Below, piece after piece: positions 44,022-53,440 of a DNA stretch of 64,000 bases. The translations under genes were made by a program, and so were the position numbers. The stretch is from NCBI GenBank assembly GCA_028867595.1, contig JAGWGB010000007.1, forward strand, positions 1 to 64,000, in the 5' to 3' direction. Under the pieces are notes generated by a model. That model saw only the letters and a list, made by a program, of their open reading frames with translations. It had not been told where the DNA came from and did no database searches. How positions within the stretch are numbered: position 1 is the first letter of the stretch; every line of letters begins with the position of its first letter. This DNA comes from Nitrososphaerota archaeon. GTDB lineage: Archaea > Thermoproteota > Nitrososphaeria > Nitrososphaerales > Nitrosopumilaceae.

Positions 44022-44939
44022 TTAGACAAGTACACCTATGATGAGTGCAATCTGGAGTCCATAGTGGAGAAGCACTGCTTTTTTGTGTCGCTTTCTCACA
44101 TACTTGTAATCATTTGTTTTTGAAAATATGGGAAATAAAATAAAAAATGATGTAAACGCAAGTAAAGTCAAAGCTATTGGAGCTGTGACATGGAAATTCC
44201 AATGTTCATAAAAAAACCAAAACGTCAATGCTATGATGAATGGTATGGTGATGGCCATTAACACAGTATTTTTTTGACCTATTACTATTGGTATTGTTCT
44301 TCTGCCATTACTTTTATCTCCTGTGTAATCTGCCAAGTCATTAATCGGCGAAGTAACAAAAATCAAAACCATGAACGACACAGCTGACACAATCGCTCTC
44401 TCATCAAACATGTTGATTGCACTTGAGCCTATCATAGATCCGAGAAAACCTCCAATTGCAACTGCAATTGTTTTGATGACAAATCTATCTTTTAATGATA
44501 TTTTTGGGACTGAATATAGCGAGCCTACTAATAAGCAGGCTATTGCTAAGAATAACACTGTAGTGTTTATCATATATGCTAATCCTAGGGCTGCTGCCGA
44601 TAGGACAGTGACTAATATGATGGCATCTGATTTACTAACTTGGCCAGAAACAAGGGGTCTAGTTGGATCATTAATCTTATCTACTTTTATGTCTACTATG
44701 TCATTAAGCAAGTATGTTGATAACGATACACACATGGTTATCAACGGTGTAATGATTAGATGTATTATCTGAGGATGAAAATTTGATGCAATCAAGAGAC
44801 TTACCAGCGTTGTACTTGTAAACACCGAACTTCTCTGAATTCTTGATTTGAATAGAATGTACTGTGATTTTGTTTTTTGACTGGCAATCTTGGTAGTGTT
44901 GTTTTTGTCATTCTGTTGGCTAATGTCGTATCTACTCAT
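44022..44939 (-). CDS. UbiA-family prenyltransferase
   Basis: About 305 aa with 8-9 membrane helices. The two Asp-rich sites are LLNDIVDIKVDKINDPTRPL and SPINDLADYTGDKSNGRRTI, binding the prenyl diphosphate through Mg2+. Archaeal members make digeranylgeranylglyceryl phosphate for lipids, or prenylate quinones or heme; I cannot choose, though DGGGP synthase is common. ATG 44939 is about 27 nt from a TATA-like ttattttaac, so preferred over TTG 44945. A 25-residue charged N-terminus is extra. Confidence 0.85.
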   Translation of the reverse strand: MSRYDISQQNDKNNTTKIASQKTKSQYILFKSRIQRSSVFTSTTLVSLLIASNFHPQIIHLIITPLITMCVSLSTYLLNDIVDIKVDKINDPTRPLVSGQVSKSDAIILVTVLSAAALGLAYMINTTVLFLAIACLLVGSLYSVPKISLKDRFVIKTIAVAIGGFLGSMIGSSAINMFDERAIVSAVSFMVLIFVTSPINDLADYTGDKSNGRRTIPIVIGQKNTVLMAITIPFIIALTFWFFYEHWNFHVTAPIALTLLAFTSFFILFPIFSKTNDYKYVRKRHKKAVLLHYGLQIALIIGVLV

Positions 44940-45119
44940 CTTCAATCTGTTCCCTGTTTGTTAAAATAATGACAAACAAACACTTATTCCCCATATATGG
45001 AGAATATCTATATGTATTATAACTTTTTGGTAAATATTGTCCTTTTATGAGAAAAATTATATCGTTTATTTTAAATTTTATGAAATTTTATATTTATTGA
45101 TAAATTATGATATGTTAAT

Positions 45120-45166
45120 ACTGCAAGTGGTGTATCGGATGTCAATTTACATCGGATCTAAGCAGT
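45120..45166 (+). repeat. Inverted repeats upstream of aspS2
   Basis: ACTGC (45120-45124) with GCAGT (45162-45166) enclose GATGT-CAATTT-ACATC, and the word ATCGGAT occurs twice directly. The element lies about 80-130 bases before the possible aspS2 starts in otherwise A/T-rich DNA. It could fold in RNA only if transcription starts upstream of it. Confidence 0.3.
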
Positions 45167-45252
45167 GATTTGCGTATTATTTTCAATGTTTAGAATTATT
45201 GATGTACTCGATACATAAATTAACACTAAGAAGAGCACATTTGGTGAAACAA

Positions 45253-46563
45253 ATGATAGATACGGAACTCGGGGCGTGGAGAAGAACCATGTATTCTAAT
45301 GAGATCAACCCATCTCTTGAGGGAAAAGAAGTAATAGTCATGGGTTGGGTTTCCAGCGTACGAGATCACGGAAATCTGGTATTTGTTATGCTAAATGATA
45401 AAGAAGGTGAGATGCAAATTACTGCAAAATCTGGAGTATGTCCAGATGAAATAAAAAATGCGCTTGTAAAGACAAAAGAACAATCCACAATAGCCATCAA
45501 GGGAACAATCAAGCCATCAAACAAGGCTCCAAATGGTGCTGAAATCATTCCATCTGAAATGAAAATTTTTTCCAACGTTGAAAAAATCGCTCCTTTTACA
45601 TGGCAAACAAAAACTGTTGCAAATATTGATACTCGACTTGAGATTCGTGCGATAGACTTGCGTCGAAATGTCTTACAACATGTGTTCAAAATGCGAAGTT
45701 TGGTTCTAAAATCTATTCGTGATTACCTCTACGAACAAGGTTTTCTTGAAATAAATACTCCTAAAATGATTGCTACTGCTACTGAAGGTGGTGCTGCACT
45801 ATTTCCAATATTCTATTATAACAAGGAAGCATTTCTAGCACAAAGTCCCCAGCTTTATAAAGAACAATTGACTCTAAGTTTTGAAAAAGTTTTTGAAATC
45901 GCTCCTATATTCAGAGCAGAACCATCTAGAACTAACCGACACTTATCTGAAGCAATATCTATAGATCTTGAAGAAGCGTTTGTGGATTATAACGATATAA
46001 TGAAACATATTGAAAAAATTATCATTAAATCAATTCATACTGTAAGTGATTATGTCAAAACTTTAAAGGTATCTGAATACCAAGTACCAGAAATTCCAAC
46101 CAGCATTCCACAATATTCGTATTCTGACTTGGTTGATAAAATGAAAAATGCTGGAGTAAAAATAGAATGGGGCGATGACCTTTATCCGTCACAATTAAGA
46201 AAGATAAGCGTTACAGGATTTTATTTTATCAAGGACTGGCCTCTTGCCCCCAAGCCATTTTATGTCAAAGCAAAAGAAAATGACCCTAAAGTTTCAGAAT
46301 CGTTTGACTTGATGTTTGGAGATCTTGAGTTGTCATCTGGAAGCACTAGGATTGAAAAACGTGGTGAGCTTGAAGAAAGGATGAAAAACAAAGGATTCAA
46401 ACTTGATGCATTTGATTATCATCTCAGAGTATTTGATTATGGAGTACCACCGCATGCAGGGTGTGGAATAGGGCTTGAAAGATTAATGATGTCGCTTACA
46501 GGTATGGAAAACATAAGAGATACTACATTTTATCCAAGAGACGTTGATAGACTTACACCGTAG
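45253..46563 (+). CDS. aspS: Aspartyl-tRNA synthetase, archaeal type (copy 2, likely non-discriminating)
   Basis: A class IIb AspRS of about 436 aa from ATG 45253 (the track starts at 45199; GTG 45244 fits a TATA at about 45212-45220). OB domain with VIVMGWVSSVRDHGNL; core with FLEINTPKMIATATEGGAALF, FRAEPSRTNRHLSEAIS (motif 2) and GIGLERLMMSLTG (motif 3); SFDL and LSSGSTR mark Asp specificity. The loop NKAPNGAEI has the Pro associated with non-discriminating archaeal AspRS, and gatC starts 9 bases later, so it probably makes Asp-tRNA(Asn) for the amidotransferase. Confidence 0.9.
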   Translation: MIDTELGAWRRTMYSNEINPSLEGKEVIVMGWVSSVRDHGNLVFVMLNDKEGEMQITAKSGVCPDEIKNALVKTKEQSTIAIKGTIKPSNKAPNGAEIIPSEMKIFSNVEKIAPFTWQTKTVANIDTRLEIRAIDLRRNVLQHVFKMRSLVLKSIRDYLYEQGFLEINTPKMIATATEGGAALFPIFYYNKEAFLAQSPQLYKEQLTLSFEKVFEIAPIFRAEPSRTNRHLSEAISIDLEEAFVDYNDIMKHIEKIIIKSIHTVSDYVKTLKVSEYQVPEIPTSIPQYSYSDLVDKMKNAGVKIEWGDDLYPSQLRKISVTGFYFIKDWPLAPKPFYVKAKENDPKVSESFDLMFGDLELSSGSTRIEKRGELEERMKNKGFKLDAFDYHLRVFDYGVPPHAGCGIGLERLMMSLTGMENIRDTTFYPRDVDRLTP

Positions 46564-46572
46564 TGAATCACA

Positions 46573-46848
46573 ATGGTAGACCAAAAAGAAATAGAACATC
46601 TTGGCGACTTGGTAAAAATTGATCTACAAAACCCAGGAAAATATATACATCAAGTAGACCAGATTCTAAATTATTTCGAAAAGCTTGACAAGGTGGAATA
46701 CGAATCTGATAAAACACTGAGAAAGGAAATACTGTATGACAACTTACGAGAAGATAGACATGAGCCTTATCTGAGTGATGGTAAAGCACTTGTAGAATAC
46801 ATAAAGCGAGATCAAAATAATTTTGTTCGGGCTCCAAAGATGATTTGA
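46573..46848 (+). CDS. gatC: Asp-tRNA(Asn) amidotransferase subunit C
   Basis: A 91-aa subunit that wraps around GatA and stabilises the GatCAB complex. The N-terminal EIEHLGDLVKIDL helix and QVDQILNYFEKLDKVEYE helix fit the family; the central region before VRAPKMI is slightly diverged. It lies between aspS2 (9 bases) and gatA (directly adjacent), confirming the assignment that the weak sequence signal alone would not secure. Confidence 0.88.
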   Translation: MVDQKEIEHLGDLVKIDLQNPGKYIHQVDQILNYFEKLDKVEYESDKTLRKEILYDNLREDRHEPYLSDGKALVEYIKRDQNNFVRAPKMI

Positions 46849-48300
46849 ATGAATCTTGGCATATCTGCAACTGAATACTTGTCACTTGTACGTAATAGTC
46901 AAATTTCGGTTGAAGAATTTATTGCAAAAACAATAGACCGAATTAAAATGGTAGAAGAGAAAGTTCATGCTTATATTACAATAAATGATCAAGATGCACT
47001 AAACAAAGCGAAACTTATAGATAAAAAAATTCGCACAAAAGAAAAAACTGGAAAACTTTCTGGCATTCCGATATCCGTAAAAGACAACATTTGCACTGCA
47101 GGTCTAAAAACCACCTGTGCATCTAAAATGCTTGAAAATTTTATCGCACCATATGACGCAACAGTTGTATCAAGACTCAAACAAGAAGACGCGATAATAA
47201 TTGGCAAAGTAAACCTCGATGAGTTTGCAATGGGTTCTACTACCGAATTTAGTTATTTTGGACCCAGTAAAAATCCATGGAATAATGAATGTGTTCCAGG
47301 CGGATCATCTGGAGGAAGTGGAGTATCTGTAAGCGCTCTTGAATGTATGATGTCCCTTGGCTCTGATACTGGTGGTTCAGTCAGAAGCCCAGCAAGCTTC
47401 TGTTCTGTTGTCGGATTGAAACCAACGTATGGTCTTGTTAGTAGATACGGTCTTATTTCATACGCAAATAGTATAGAACAGATAGGACCAGTTGCAAGAA
47501 AAGTGGAAGACATTGCTCTTATAATGAATGTAATCTCGGGTCATGATCAACACGATGATACAACTGTGAAAAAAGATGCGATAGATTACGTTGAAGGATT
47601 GGATATTGGGATCAAGGGAAAAAAAATTGGTTTAGTACAACAAATGACTGGTGATGGTGTAGACAAAGAAGTACTATCTGCAACAAACAAAGCAATATCC
47701 AAATTACAAGATTTAGGAGCTGAATGTGTACCTGTATCGCTTGATTCTTTAGAACATTCTGTAGCGGCATACTATACTATTGCTTCTGCAGAAGCAAGCA
47801 GTAACCTTTCAAGGTATGATAATCTACGATATGGATTTGATCTCGGTACTGGAGGTTATGAATTCAAAGCATACGTCTCAAAAGTCAGAAGCAATTTTGG
47901 ATCTGAAGTGACACGTCGTCTATTGCTTGGCGCATTTGTTCTATCTGCTGGATATTATGGCAAGTATTATCTAAAAGCACAAAAAGTTAGAGCAATGATG
48001 AAATCACAAATTGATGAGGCTTTCAAGAAAGTGGATTTTCTCATAGGTCCTACTATGCCTATACTTCCTTTCAAACTTGGAGAAAAAATAGACGATCCAT
48101 TAACTCTGTACAAACTTGATATCAATACTATTACTGCTAACCTAACAGGAATTCCTGCAATATCTGTCCCATTCGAAATCTCAAGTTCCGGACTACCAAT
48201 AGGAATTCAAATCTTTGCAAATTCCTTTGAAGAAAAAAACTTGTTACAAGCAGCATATGCTCTCCAGCAATCCGTACATCTACGTGAGGTTCCCCTATGA
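46849..48300 (+). CDS. gatA: Asp-tRNA(Asn) amidotransferase subunit A
   Basis: A 483-aa glutaminase of the amidase-signature family. The Ser-cisSer-Lys triad is visible: Lys in GIPISVKDNICTA, cis-Ser in SLGSDTGGSVRSPASF and nucleophile Ser within that segment after PGGSSGGSGVSVSALE. It releases ammonia from glutamine for GatB. ATG overlaps nothing upstream; the stop overlaps gatB by 4 bases. Confidence 0.96.
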   Translation: MNLGISATEYLSLVRNSQISVEEFIAKTIDRIKMVEEKVHAYITINDQDALNKAKLIDKKIRTKEKTGKLSGIPISVKDNICTAGLKTTCASKMLENFIAPYDATVVSRLKQEDAIIIGKVNLDEFAMGSTTEFSYFGPSKNPWNNECVPGGSSGGSGVSVSALECMMSLGSDTGGSVRSPASFCSVVGLKPTYGLVSRYGLISYANSIEQIGPVARKVEDIALIMNVISGHDQHDDTTVKKDAIDYVEGLDIGIKGKKIGLVQQMTGDGVDKEVLSATNKAISKLQDLGAECVPVSLDSLEHSVAAYYTIASAEASSNLSRYDNLRYGFDLGTGGYEFKAYVSKVRSNFGSEVTRRLLLGAFVLSAGYYGKYYLKAQKVRAMMKSQIDEAFKKVDFLIGPTMPILPFKLGEKIDDPLTLYKLDINTITANLTGIPAISVPFEISSSGLPIGIQIFANSFEEKNLLQAAYALQQSVHLREVPL

Positions 48301-49703
48301 TAAAAATTGGATTAGAAATCCACTGTCAGTTGACAAAGCTTGAAAGCAAGCTTTTCTGCAGTTGTAAAGCCAATTATAGAAATCTTGAAACAAATTCTAA
48401 CATATGTCCTGTTTGTGTTGGGCTTCCAGGTTCGTTACCATTACTCAATAAAAAGGCAGTAGAAAAAGCATCAATGCTATCGTTAGCGCTTGGATGTAAA
48501 ATTCCTGAACATATCAGTTTCTTTAGAAAAAACTATTTTTATCCAGATCTTCCAAAGAATTTTCAGATTACGCAGTATAACGCATACGGTCCAACAAGTA
48601 TAGGTTCAGATGGCGCAGTACCAATAGAAGGAAAAACTATTCGAATAAGGAGAATTCAACTTGAGGAAGATCCAGGCAGATTACTGTATGAAGGAAGCTC
48701 CGAGAAAACACAGATTACTCTTGTGGACTATAATCGAGCGGGTACTCCATTAGTTGAAATAGTGACAGAACCCGATTTTGAAAATCCTAGACAGGTCAGG
48801 ATATTTCTTAACGTTCTTGCAGATTTGGTTGAGAATCTAGGCGTATCTGATCCGTATCTGGAAGGTGCCATGAGAGTTGACGGTAACATTTCAGTACAAA
48901 ATGGAAACCGAGTGGAAATCAAAAATGTAGGTTCTTTTAGAGATGTAGAAAAAGCATTGCACTTTGAGATGACTAGACAGCAGAGTCTTGTTGATAGGAA
49001 TATCCAAGTTATAGCAGAAACAAGACATTGGGACGATGCTAGAAAAATCACAGTTTCATCAAGATCAAAAGAAGAAGAACAGGACTACCGCTACTTACCC
49101 GAAGCCGACATTCCAATTATATTGATAAAACAAGATAAAATCGAAAGTTTAAGAAAACAAATGCCTGAAAGCATTGTAGATAAAAAAGAACGATATATCA
49201 AAAAATATGGTATTCCTCAACAAGTTGCTGATGTTTTATCTTCGGACAAGTTTTATTCAGATCTTTTTGAAAAAGCGCACAATGAATCGAATGCAAAAGA
49301 AATTGCAAATATAATTACTACGGATCTTATGGGATTTGCAGATACTAGAGAAAAGAAAATGGATCTGAATCTCACTGATAGAAATCTTTCTGATCTAGCT
49401 GACGCGATTATACATAACAAAATAACAAGAAATTCAGGCAAAATTGTGTTACAGGAGATGCTAAAAACTAGTAAATCGTTTTCAGAAATAGTAGCAAATC
49501 TCGATTTAGGCAGCATGAGTGATACATCCTCCCTTGAAAAAATAATAGACGAAGTATTCAAAGAAGAAGAAAAAGCCGTGTCTGAAGCCAAACAGAATCC
49601 AGACACTGTAAACTATATTGTTGGTAAAGTAATGCGCAAGACAAAAGGGAAGGCCAATCCTAATACTACGCTTGAGATCATACGAAAAAAGCTATCTGTG
49701 TAA
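48297..49703 (+). CDS. gatB: Asp-tRNA(Asn) amidotransferase subunit B
   Basis: A 468-aa kinase/transamidase activating Asp-tRNA(Asn). It begins IKIGLEIHCQLTKLESKLFCSC, with the zinc cysteines CSC...CPVC; YFYPDLPKNFQITQYN and LEEDPGRLLYE are family motifs, and a C-terminal YqeY-like helical tail binds tRNA (about 335-468). In archaea GatCAB normally serves Asn, GatDE serving Gln; no GatDE is in this window. Start overlaps gatA. Confidence 0.96.
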   Translation: MIKIGLEIHCQLTKLESKLFCSCKANYRNLETNSNICPVCVGLPGSLPLLNKKAVEKASMLSLALGCKIPEHISFFRKNYFYPDLPKNFQITQYNAYGPTSIGSDGAVPIEGKTIRIRRIQLEEDPGRLLYEGSSEKTQITLVDYNRAGTPLVEIVTEPDFENPRQVRIFLNVLADLVENLGVSDPYLEGAMRVDGNISVQNGNRVEIKNVGSFRDVEKALHFEMTRQQSLVDRNIQVIAETRHWDDARKITVSSRSKEEEQDYRYLPEADIPIILIKQDKIESLRKQMPESIVDKKERYIKKYGIPQQVADVLSSDKFYSDLFEKAHNESNAKEIANIITTDLMGFADTREKKMDLNLTDRNLSDLADAIIHNKITRNSGKIVLQEMLKTSKSFSEIVANLDLGSMSDTSSLEKIIDEVFKEEEKAVSEAKQNPDTVNYIVGKVMRKTKGKANPNTTLEIIRKKLSV

Positions 49704-49800
49704 CGTAACCCTGTCATTTTAATCGGGTGATCATTTTCGTTCATTTAGTCAATACTAATATTCATATAATTTATAAGTAGAATTTATAATTTTTTCATAT

Positions 49801-49968
49801 ATGAGAACAGATTCATGTAGAACATGCGGACAAAATATGCAAGAATTTCAACGCTGTCATACTTGTAATGAAGTTATACGCATGATATGTAGTACATGTA
49901 ATAAGACCAATGATGCACAAATACATGCCAATTGTGAAATCTTTGATAATGCTGTAATTCTGAATTAA
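49801..49968 (+). CDS. 55-aa double-knuckle zinc protein, missed by ORF track
   Basis: ATG 49801 to TAA 49968 encodes a peptide with CRTCG, CHTCNEVI, CSTCNKTND and a final HANCE: four Cys/His pairs, enough for two zinc ions, in a rubredoxin/ribbon-like arrangement. No other feature. tttataat lies about 13-17 bases and ataatttataag about 30 bases upstream. The track shows only the antisense frame (49813-49998). It stands alone behind gatB. Function unknown. Confidence 0.55.
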   Translation: MRTDSCRTCGQNMQEFQRCHTCNEVIRMICSTCNKTNDAQIHANCEIFDNAVILN

Positions 49969-50037
49969 TTCTATTTCCTGCAGCTTTCTTTTAGGCATAG
50001 TTAACCAAGTTAATCTATTGATAAATAGTGACGCGGA

Positions 50038-50123
50038 ATTAGGAAAATGACGAGAACGCTAGGATATTTTTTGACCTAATCTTAGCAACCCCATCAAAGC
50101 GTTCTCGCCAAAGATTTCCTAAT
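50038..50123 (+). ncRNA. Candidate structured small RNA
   Basis: Two coaxial perfect stems: outer ATTAGGAAA (50038-50046) with TTTCCTAAT (50115-50123), inner CGAGAACGCT (50051-50060) with AGCGTTCTCG (50098-50107). They are separated by an asymmetric internal loop, ATGA against CCAAAGA, which could form a kink-turn. The 37-base terminal loop holds AGG...CCT. A TATA-like ataaata is centred near 50024. No ORF or tRNA fits. Strand is assumed from the TATA box. The RNA class is unknown; an H/ACA-like guide lacks its ACA tail. Confidence 0.4.
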
Positions 50124-50188
50124 AATTTTTATCATCAAGATTCTAAAATTCCATAACATTATATCTGCGGTGTAGTGTGAGCGTTTTG

Positions 50189-51061
50189 TTGAGTTTCATC
50201 GATCTATACATGAACCGAAATCCGCTTATTACAAGCCCAAATGAAGAAGGGGATGTTTCAGCGATTGTATATGGAATACCATTTGATTCAACTCATTCAT
50301 TCAGGCCTGGTACTAGATTTGGTCCTGATGCCGCCAGACTTGCATTTAATAATATAGAAATTTTTTCCAATAGATTTAACGTTGACTTGGAATCTGTGAA
50401 TGTTGAAGATCTAGGGAATACAAAACATACAGTTGTAGCAACAGAAATGTTGGACATGGTGGGAAAAGTTACTTCGGAACTTGTTTCACGCAATAAACAA
50501 CTCATCATCTTAGGAGGTGAGCATTTGATTACTTACGGTACATACATGAGCTTTCCAAAAAATACTGGTTACATAGTATTTGATGCTCATTATGATTTAA
50601 GGGACGAATATGCTGACATAAAATTAAGTCATGCAGCTTATCTTAGGAGAATAATTGAAAAACGAGGAGCTGACAATATCATTCATGTGGGTGCAAGATC
50701 TTTTGTCAAGGAAGAATTGGCATTTAAAATTGAACATAATGTCAAAACTGTAACTGACAAAGATATTCGAAATGGTAATGGTCCAAAACTTGTAAAAGAT
50801 GCACTCTCTACGTTTGACAAAGTTTATCTAAGCATAGATTTGGATGTGCTTGACCCTGCGTTTGCTCCAGGAGTTGGAAATCCAGAAGCTATGGGCATTA
50901 CCTCTAGGGAATTATTTGATATGGTATATGCAATGGAAAATAATACGATAAGCTGTATGGATATAGTAGAACTATGTCCTCCTTATGATAACGGTGCTAC
51001 TGCATCTGTTGCAGCAAAGTTGATGGCCGAAGTGATAGCCATGAATCTATCTCATAAATAA
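50189..51061 (+). CDS. speB: Agmatinase/arginase-family ureohydrolase
   Basis: About 290 aa, Mn2+-dependent. Metal motifs are LILGGEHLITYG, YIVFDAHYDLRDEY and YLSIDLDVLDPAFAPGVGNP, with EAMGIT and MDIVELCPPYDNGATA near the end. Agmatinase (agmatine to putrescine plus urea) is favoured over arginase since PdaD in this window makes agmatine. TTG 50189 lies 27 nt from attatat and gives an N-terminus MSFIDLYMNRNP; the track starts at GTG 50177. Confidence 0.85.
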   Translation: MSFIDLYMNRNPLITSPNEEGDVSAIVYGIPFDSTHSFRPGTRFGPDAARLAFNNIEIFSNRFNVDLESVNVEDLGNTKHTVVATEMLDMVGKVTSELVSRNKQLIILGGEHLITYGTYMSFPKNTGYIVFDAHYDLRDEYADIKLSHAAYLRRIIEKRGADNIIHVGARSFVKEELAFKIEHNVKTVTDKDIRNGNGPKLVKDALSTFDKVYLSIDLDVLDPAFAPGVGNPEAMGITSRELFDMVYAMENNTISCMDIVELCPPYDNGATASVAAKLMAEVIAMNLSHK

Positions 51062-51093
51062 TCTCGAAATACAAAAAACACTGATTTTTATTT

Positions 51094-52944
51094 CTAGACC
51101 ATTATTTGTGGCCTTTTTGAAACATATCTATTCATGTTCATTTTCAGAAATGGTTTATCCTTCGTCTCTTCTTTAATTTCATTGATAAGTTCATCGACTG
51201 TTAATTCTTTGACATTGCCTGATTTTCTATCTCTAATACTTAATTTGGTAGCACTTACTTCTTTTTCTCCAATCACTATGATGTATCTTATCCATTCTGT
51301 TTCTGCATCTCTAATGCTTTTACCTACGCTTTCATTTCTGTCATCTAGGTCAACACGAACATCATGTTGGGATATATTTTCAACTAATTTTTCAGAATAA
51401 TTTAAAAATTCAGGTTTTACTGGAATCACTCTTACTTGTGTCGGTGCAAGCCAAAGAGGCAATCCTGGTTTTCTTCCTTCTCTTTGATCCTTTGCTGCTT
51501 TTTCAAGTAGGACGTATATCACACGTTCTACTGCTCCACTTGGAGAGTTATGCAATATGATTGGATTTTGTGGTTTATTCATTTCATCTGTAAATTCTAT
51601 GTTATACCGCTTTCCATTTTCAACATCGATTTGATCTGTTGACAAAGCGGAGGCCTTGCCCAAGTTGTCGACATAATTAAATTCCCATTTGAGAACAAAA
51701 TAGAAAAATCTCTCTTTCCACATCTCAACCAAAACCGGCTTTCCTATTTTTTTGACAAGTTCTTCAATGAGAGATTTATTCTCATTATAAAATTCCTCTG
51801 TGAATCTAATGGCCATTTCAAAATCTGATTCGTCTAATCCGAGACCTTTTATGACTTGTCTTGACAAATCAAATCTTTTTCGGAATTCTTCTTTTGCCTG
51901 TTCCATGTCTTTACACATCGCATGACAATCGGGCATTGTGAATGCCCTTAATCTTCGAAGTCCAACAAGCTCACCTGATTGCTCTCTTCTGAAACTATAG
52001 CGAGTAAGTTCGTATAGTCTTAATGGCAGATTCTTATATGACATGTGAAAATCCTTGGCCATCAAAAATTGACCAAAACATGCTGCGAACCTCAGGAAAA
52101 GCTGTTTGCCCTCTGAATTAACATTATACTGTCTTGCAGGAAATCTGTTAAAATAACTCTCCATACTGGGATGATGTGAATCATACATGATGGGTGTTTC
52201 AACCTCGAACCCACCATATTCTACCACTTTTTCTGTAACATATCGCTCTATGAGTGATTTTATCAATCTCCCATTTGGAAAGAACCTCATGTTGCCTGCA
52301 TCTGATGCAGGTTCATAGTCTGCAATGGCCAATTTTTTCATCAATTTTACGTGAGGCGGAGGTTCATCAACCGAGCGTTTTTTTGCAGCTTCATACTTTG
52401 CAAGAACTTCTAAATTTTCGTATTTTGCAAAATTAAACTTGTCAATGTCATGCATATTGCCATCTGGTGTCATAATGTGCCAAAAAGATTGAATTTTTGA
52501 TTCTGCTTTCAGTGCTTCCGAAGTAGATTCTTTCTCTTCGCCGACTGAAATCGTTTTAGAATTTTCAGCAAGAGGGTGTCCTTTTACTTGTAGTTTATAA
52601 GATTTGGTCCAACCAAATGGTGCCCTGTGAACCTCCAGTCCATCTGATCTTGATTCCATTTCTTTGATGATTGCTAGTGCAGTACTTGGAGATGCAAGTT
52701 TTGAGCTTAAATGAGCATATGGATATAATAATAATTTATTACATCCAACTTTTTTCATAGATTCTGCAATTTCATTCATTGCTTTTTTTCCTACTTCTGA
52801 ATTATCTCCATCTTCTACTGCAACAAAAGCTACCACAACTTCATCGAGATGTTTTGATTGCGGGTCAATCTCTTCTGCCGATTTTATTTCTTTTTTAATT
52901 GGCGTAAATTCTATGTAGTCGCAATGAAGCTGTAATATACGCAT
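51094..52944 (-). CDS. thrS: Threonyl-tRNA synthetase, archaeal type
   Basis: About 616 aa. Residues 1-140 form the archaeal D-aminoacyl-tRNA-deacylase-like editing domain (MRILQLHCDYIEF, LLYPYAHLSSKLASPSTAL) that removes Ser from tRNA-Thr. The class II core follows (GMFFPNG-like MRFFPNGRLIKSL, LRLYELTRYSFRREQSGELVG motif 2, HNSPSGAVERVIYVL motif 3) and then the anticodon domain (VIPVKPEFLNYSEKL). ATG 52944 matches the usual N-terminus, the track opening at GTG 52953. Complete. Confidence 0.96.
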   Translation of the reverse strand: MRILQLHCDYIEFTPIKKEIKSAEEIDPQSKHLDEVVVAFVAVEDGDNSEVGKKAMNEIAESMKKVGCNKLLLYPYAHLSSKLASPSTALAIIKEMESRSDGLEVHRAPFGWTKSYKLQVKGHPLAENSKTISVGEEKESTSEALKAESKIQSFWHIMTPDGNMHDIDKFNFAKYENLEVLAKYEAAKKRSVDEPPPHVKLMKKLAIADYEPASDAGNMRFFPNGRLIKSLIERYVTEKVVEYGGFEVETPIMYDSHHPSMESYFNRFPARQYNVNSEGKQLFLRFAACFGQFLMAKDFHMSYKNLPLRLYELTRYSFRREQSGELVGLRRLRAFTMPDCHAMCKDMEQAKEEFRKRFDLSRQVIKGLGLDESDFEMAIRFTEEFYNENKSLIEELVKKIGKPVLVEMWKERFFYFVLKWEFNYVDNLGKASALSTDQIDVENGKRYNIEFTDEMNKPQNPIILHNSPSGAVERVIYVLLEKAAKDQREGRKPGLPLWLAPTQVRVIPVKPEFLNYSEKLVENISQHDVRVDLDDRNESVGKSIRDAETEWIRYIIVIGEKEVSATKLSIRDRKSGNVKELTVDELINEIKEETKDKPFLKMNMNRYVSKRPQIMV

Positions 52945-53071
52945 GTTCTGCACTTGAACTTGTTATTGAATTAAACCTTATGCCATATAAAGAAACTATG
53001 TGGGTGAAGTTTTCGGATTGTGATTACAACTAGTGCAAAGACAAAATAGGTACTTGCATTTCAAAAGGCTT

Positions 53072-53144
53072 GGATCGGTGGTCTAGCTGGTAGGATACCG
53101 CACTCACACTGCGGTGGTCAGGGGTTCAAATCCCTTCCGATCCA
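53072..53144 (+). tRNA. trnV: tRNA-Val (CAC)
   Basis: A 73-nt cloverleaf: acceptor GGATCGG/CCGATCC with discriminator A, anticodon stem CCGCA/TGCGG, loop CTCACAC with anticodon CAC (53105-53107), and T-arm GGGG-TTCAAAT-CCC(T). It reads GUG valine codons. CCA is not encoded. No intron. Confidence 0.95.
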
Positions 53145-53176
53145 TTAAGTTTTGATACATTGAAATACAATGCAAT

Positions 53177-53386
53177 TTGGGAGAAAACACGGCAAAAAAC
53201 AACCTAGGTGTATTGAGTTTTGTATTAGCTGCTATTGGATTCATCTTGATTGTGTTTTCCTTTGTGAATATCAAAAGTTCGAGTTATTCATATTATACTG
53301 AAATAGCTTTTGCGTTGCTTGTAGCTTCAATAATAAGCGGGGCAATAGCAAAACGCAAAGCTAAACAGGTAAAGCCAGAAAGCTAG
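53177..53386 (+). CDS. Small two-helix membrane protein
   Basis: A 69-aa protein with TTG start. Two hydrophobic helices (GVLSFVLAAIGFILIVFSFV and EIAFALLVASIISGAIA) flank a short polar turn (KSSSYSYY), with a basic C-terminal tail (KRKAKQVKPES). Both ends are probably cytosolic. No motif beyond that; it follows the tRNA-Val gene by 32 bases. Confidence 0.6.
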   Translation: MGENTAKNNLGVLSFVLAAIGFILIVFSFVNIKSSSYSYYTEIAFALLVASIISGAIAKRKAKQVKPES

Positions 53387-53440
53387 AGTTTAACCACTGG
53401 GTTACACTAATTACCATTTGAGTTTTATTTTATAATTTGA

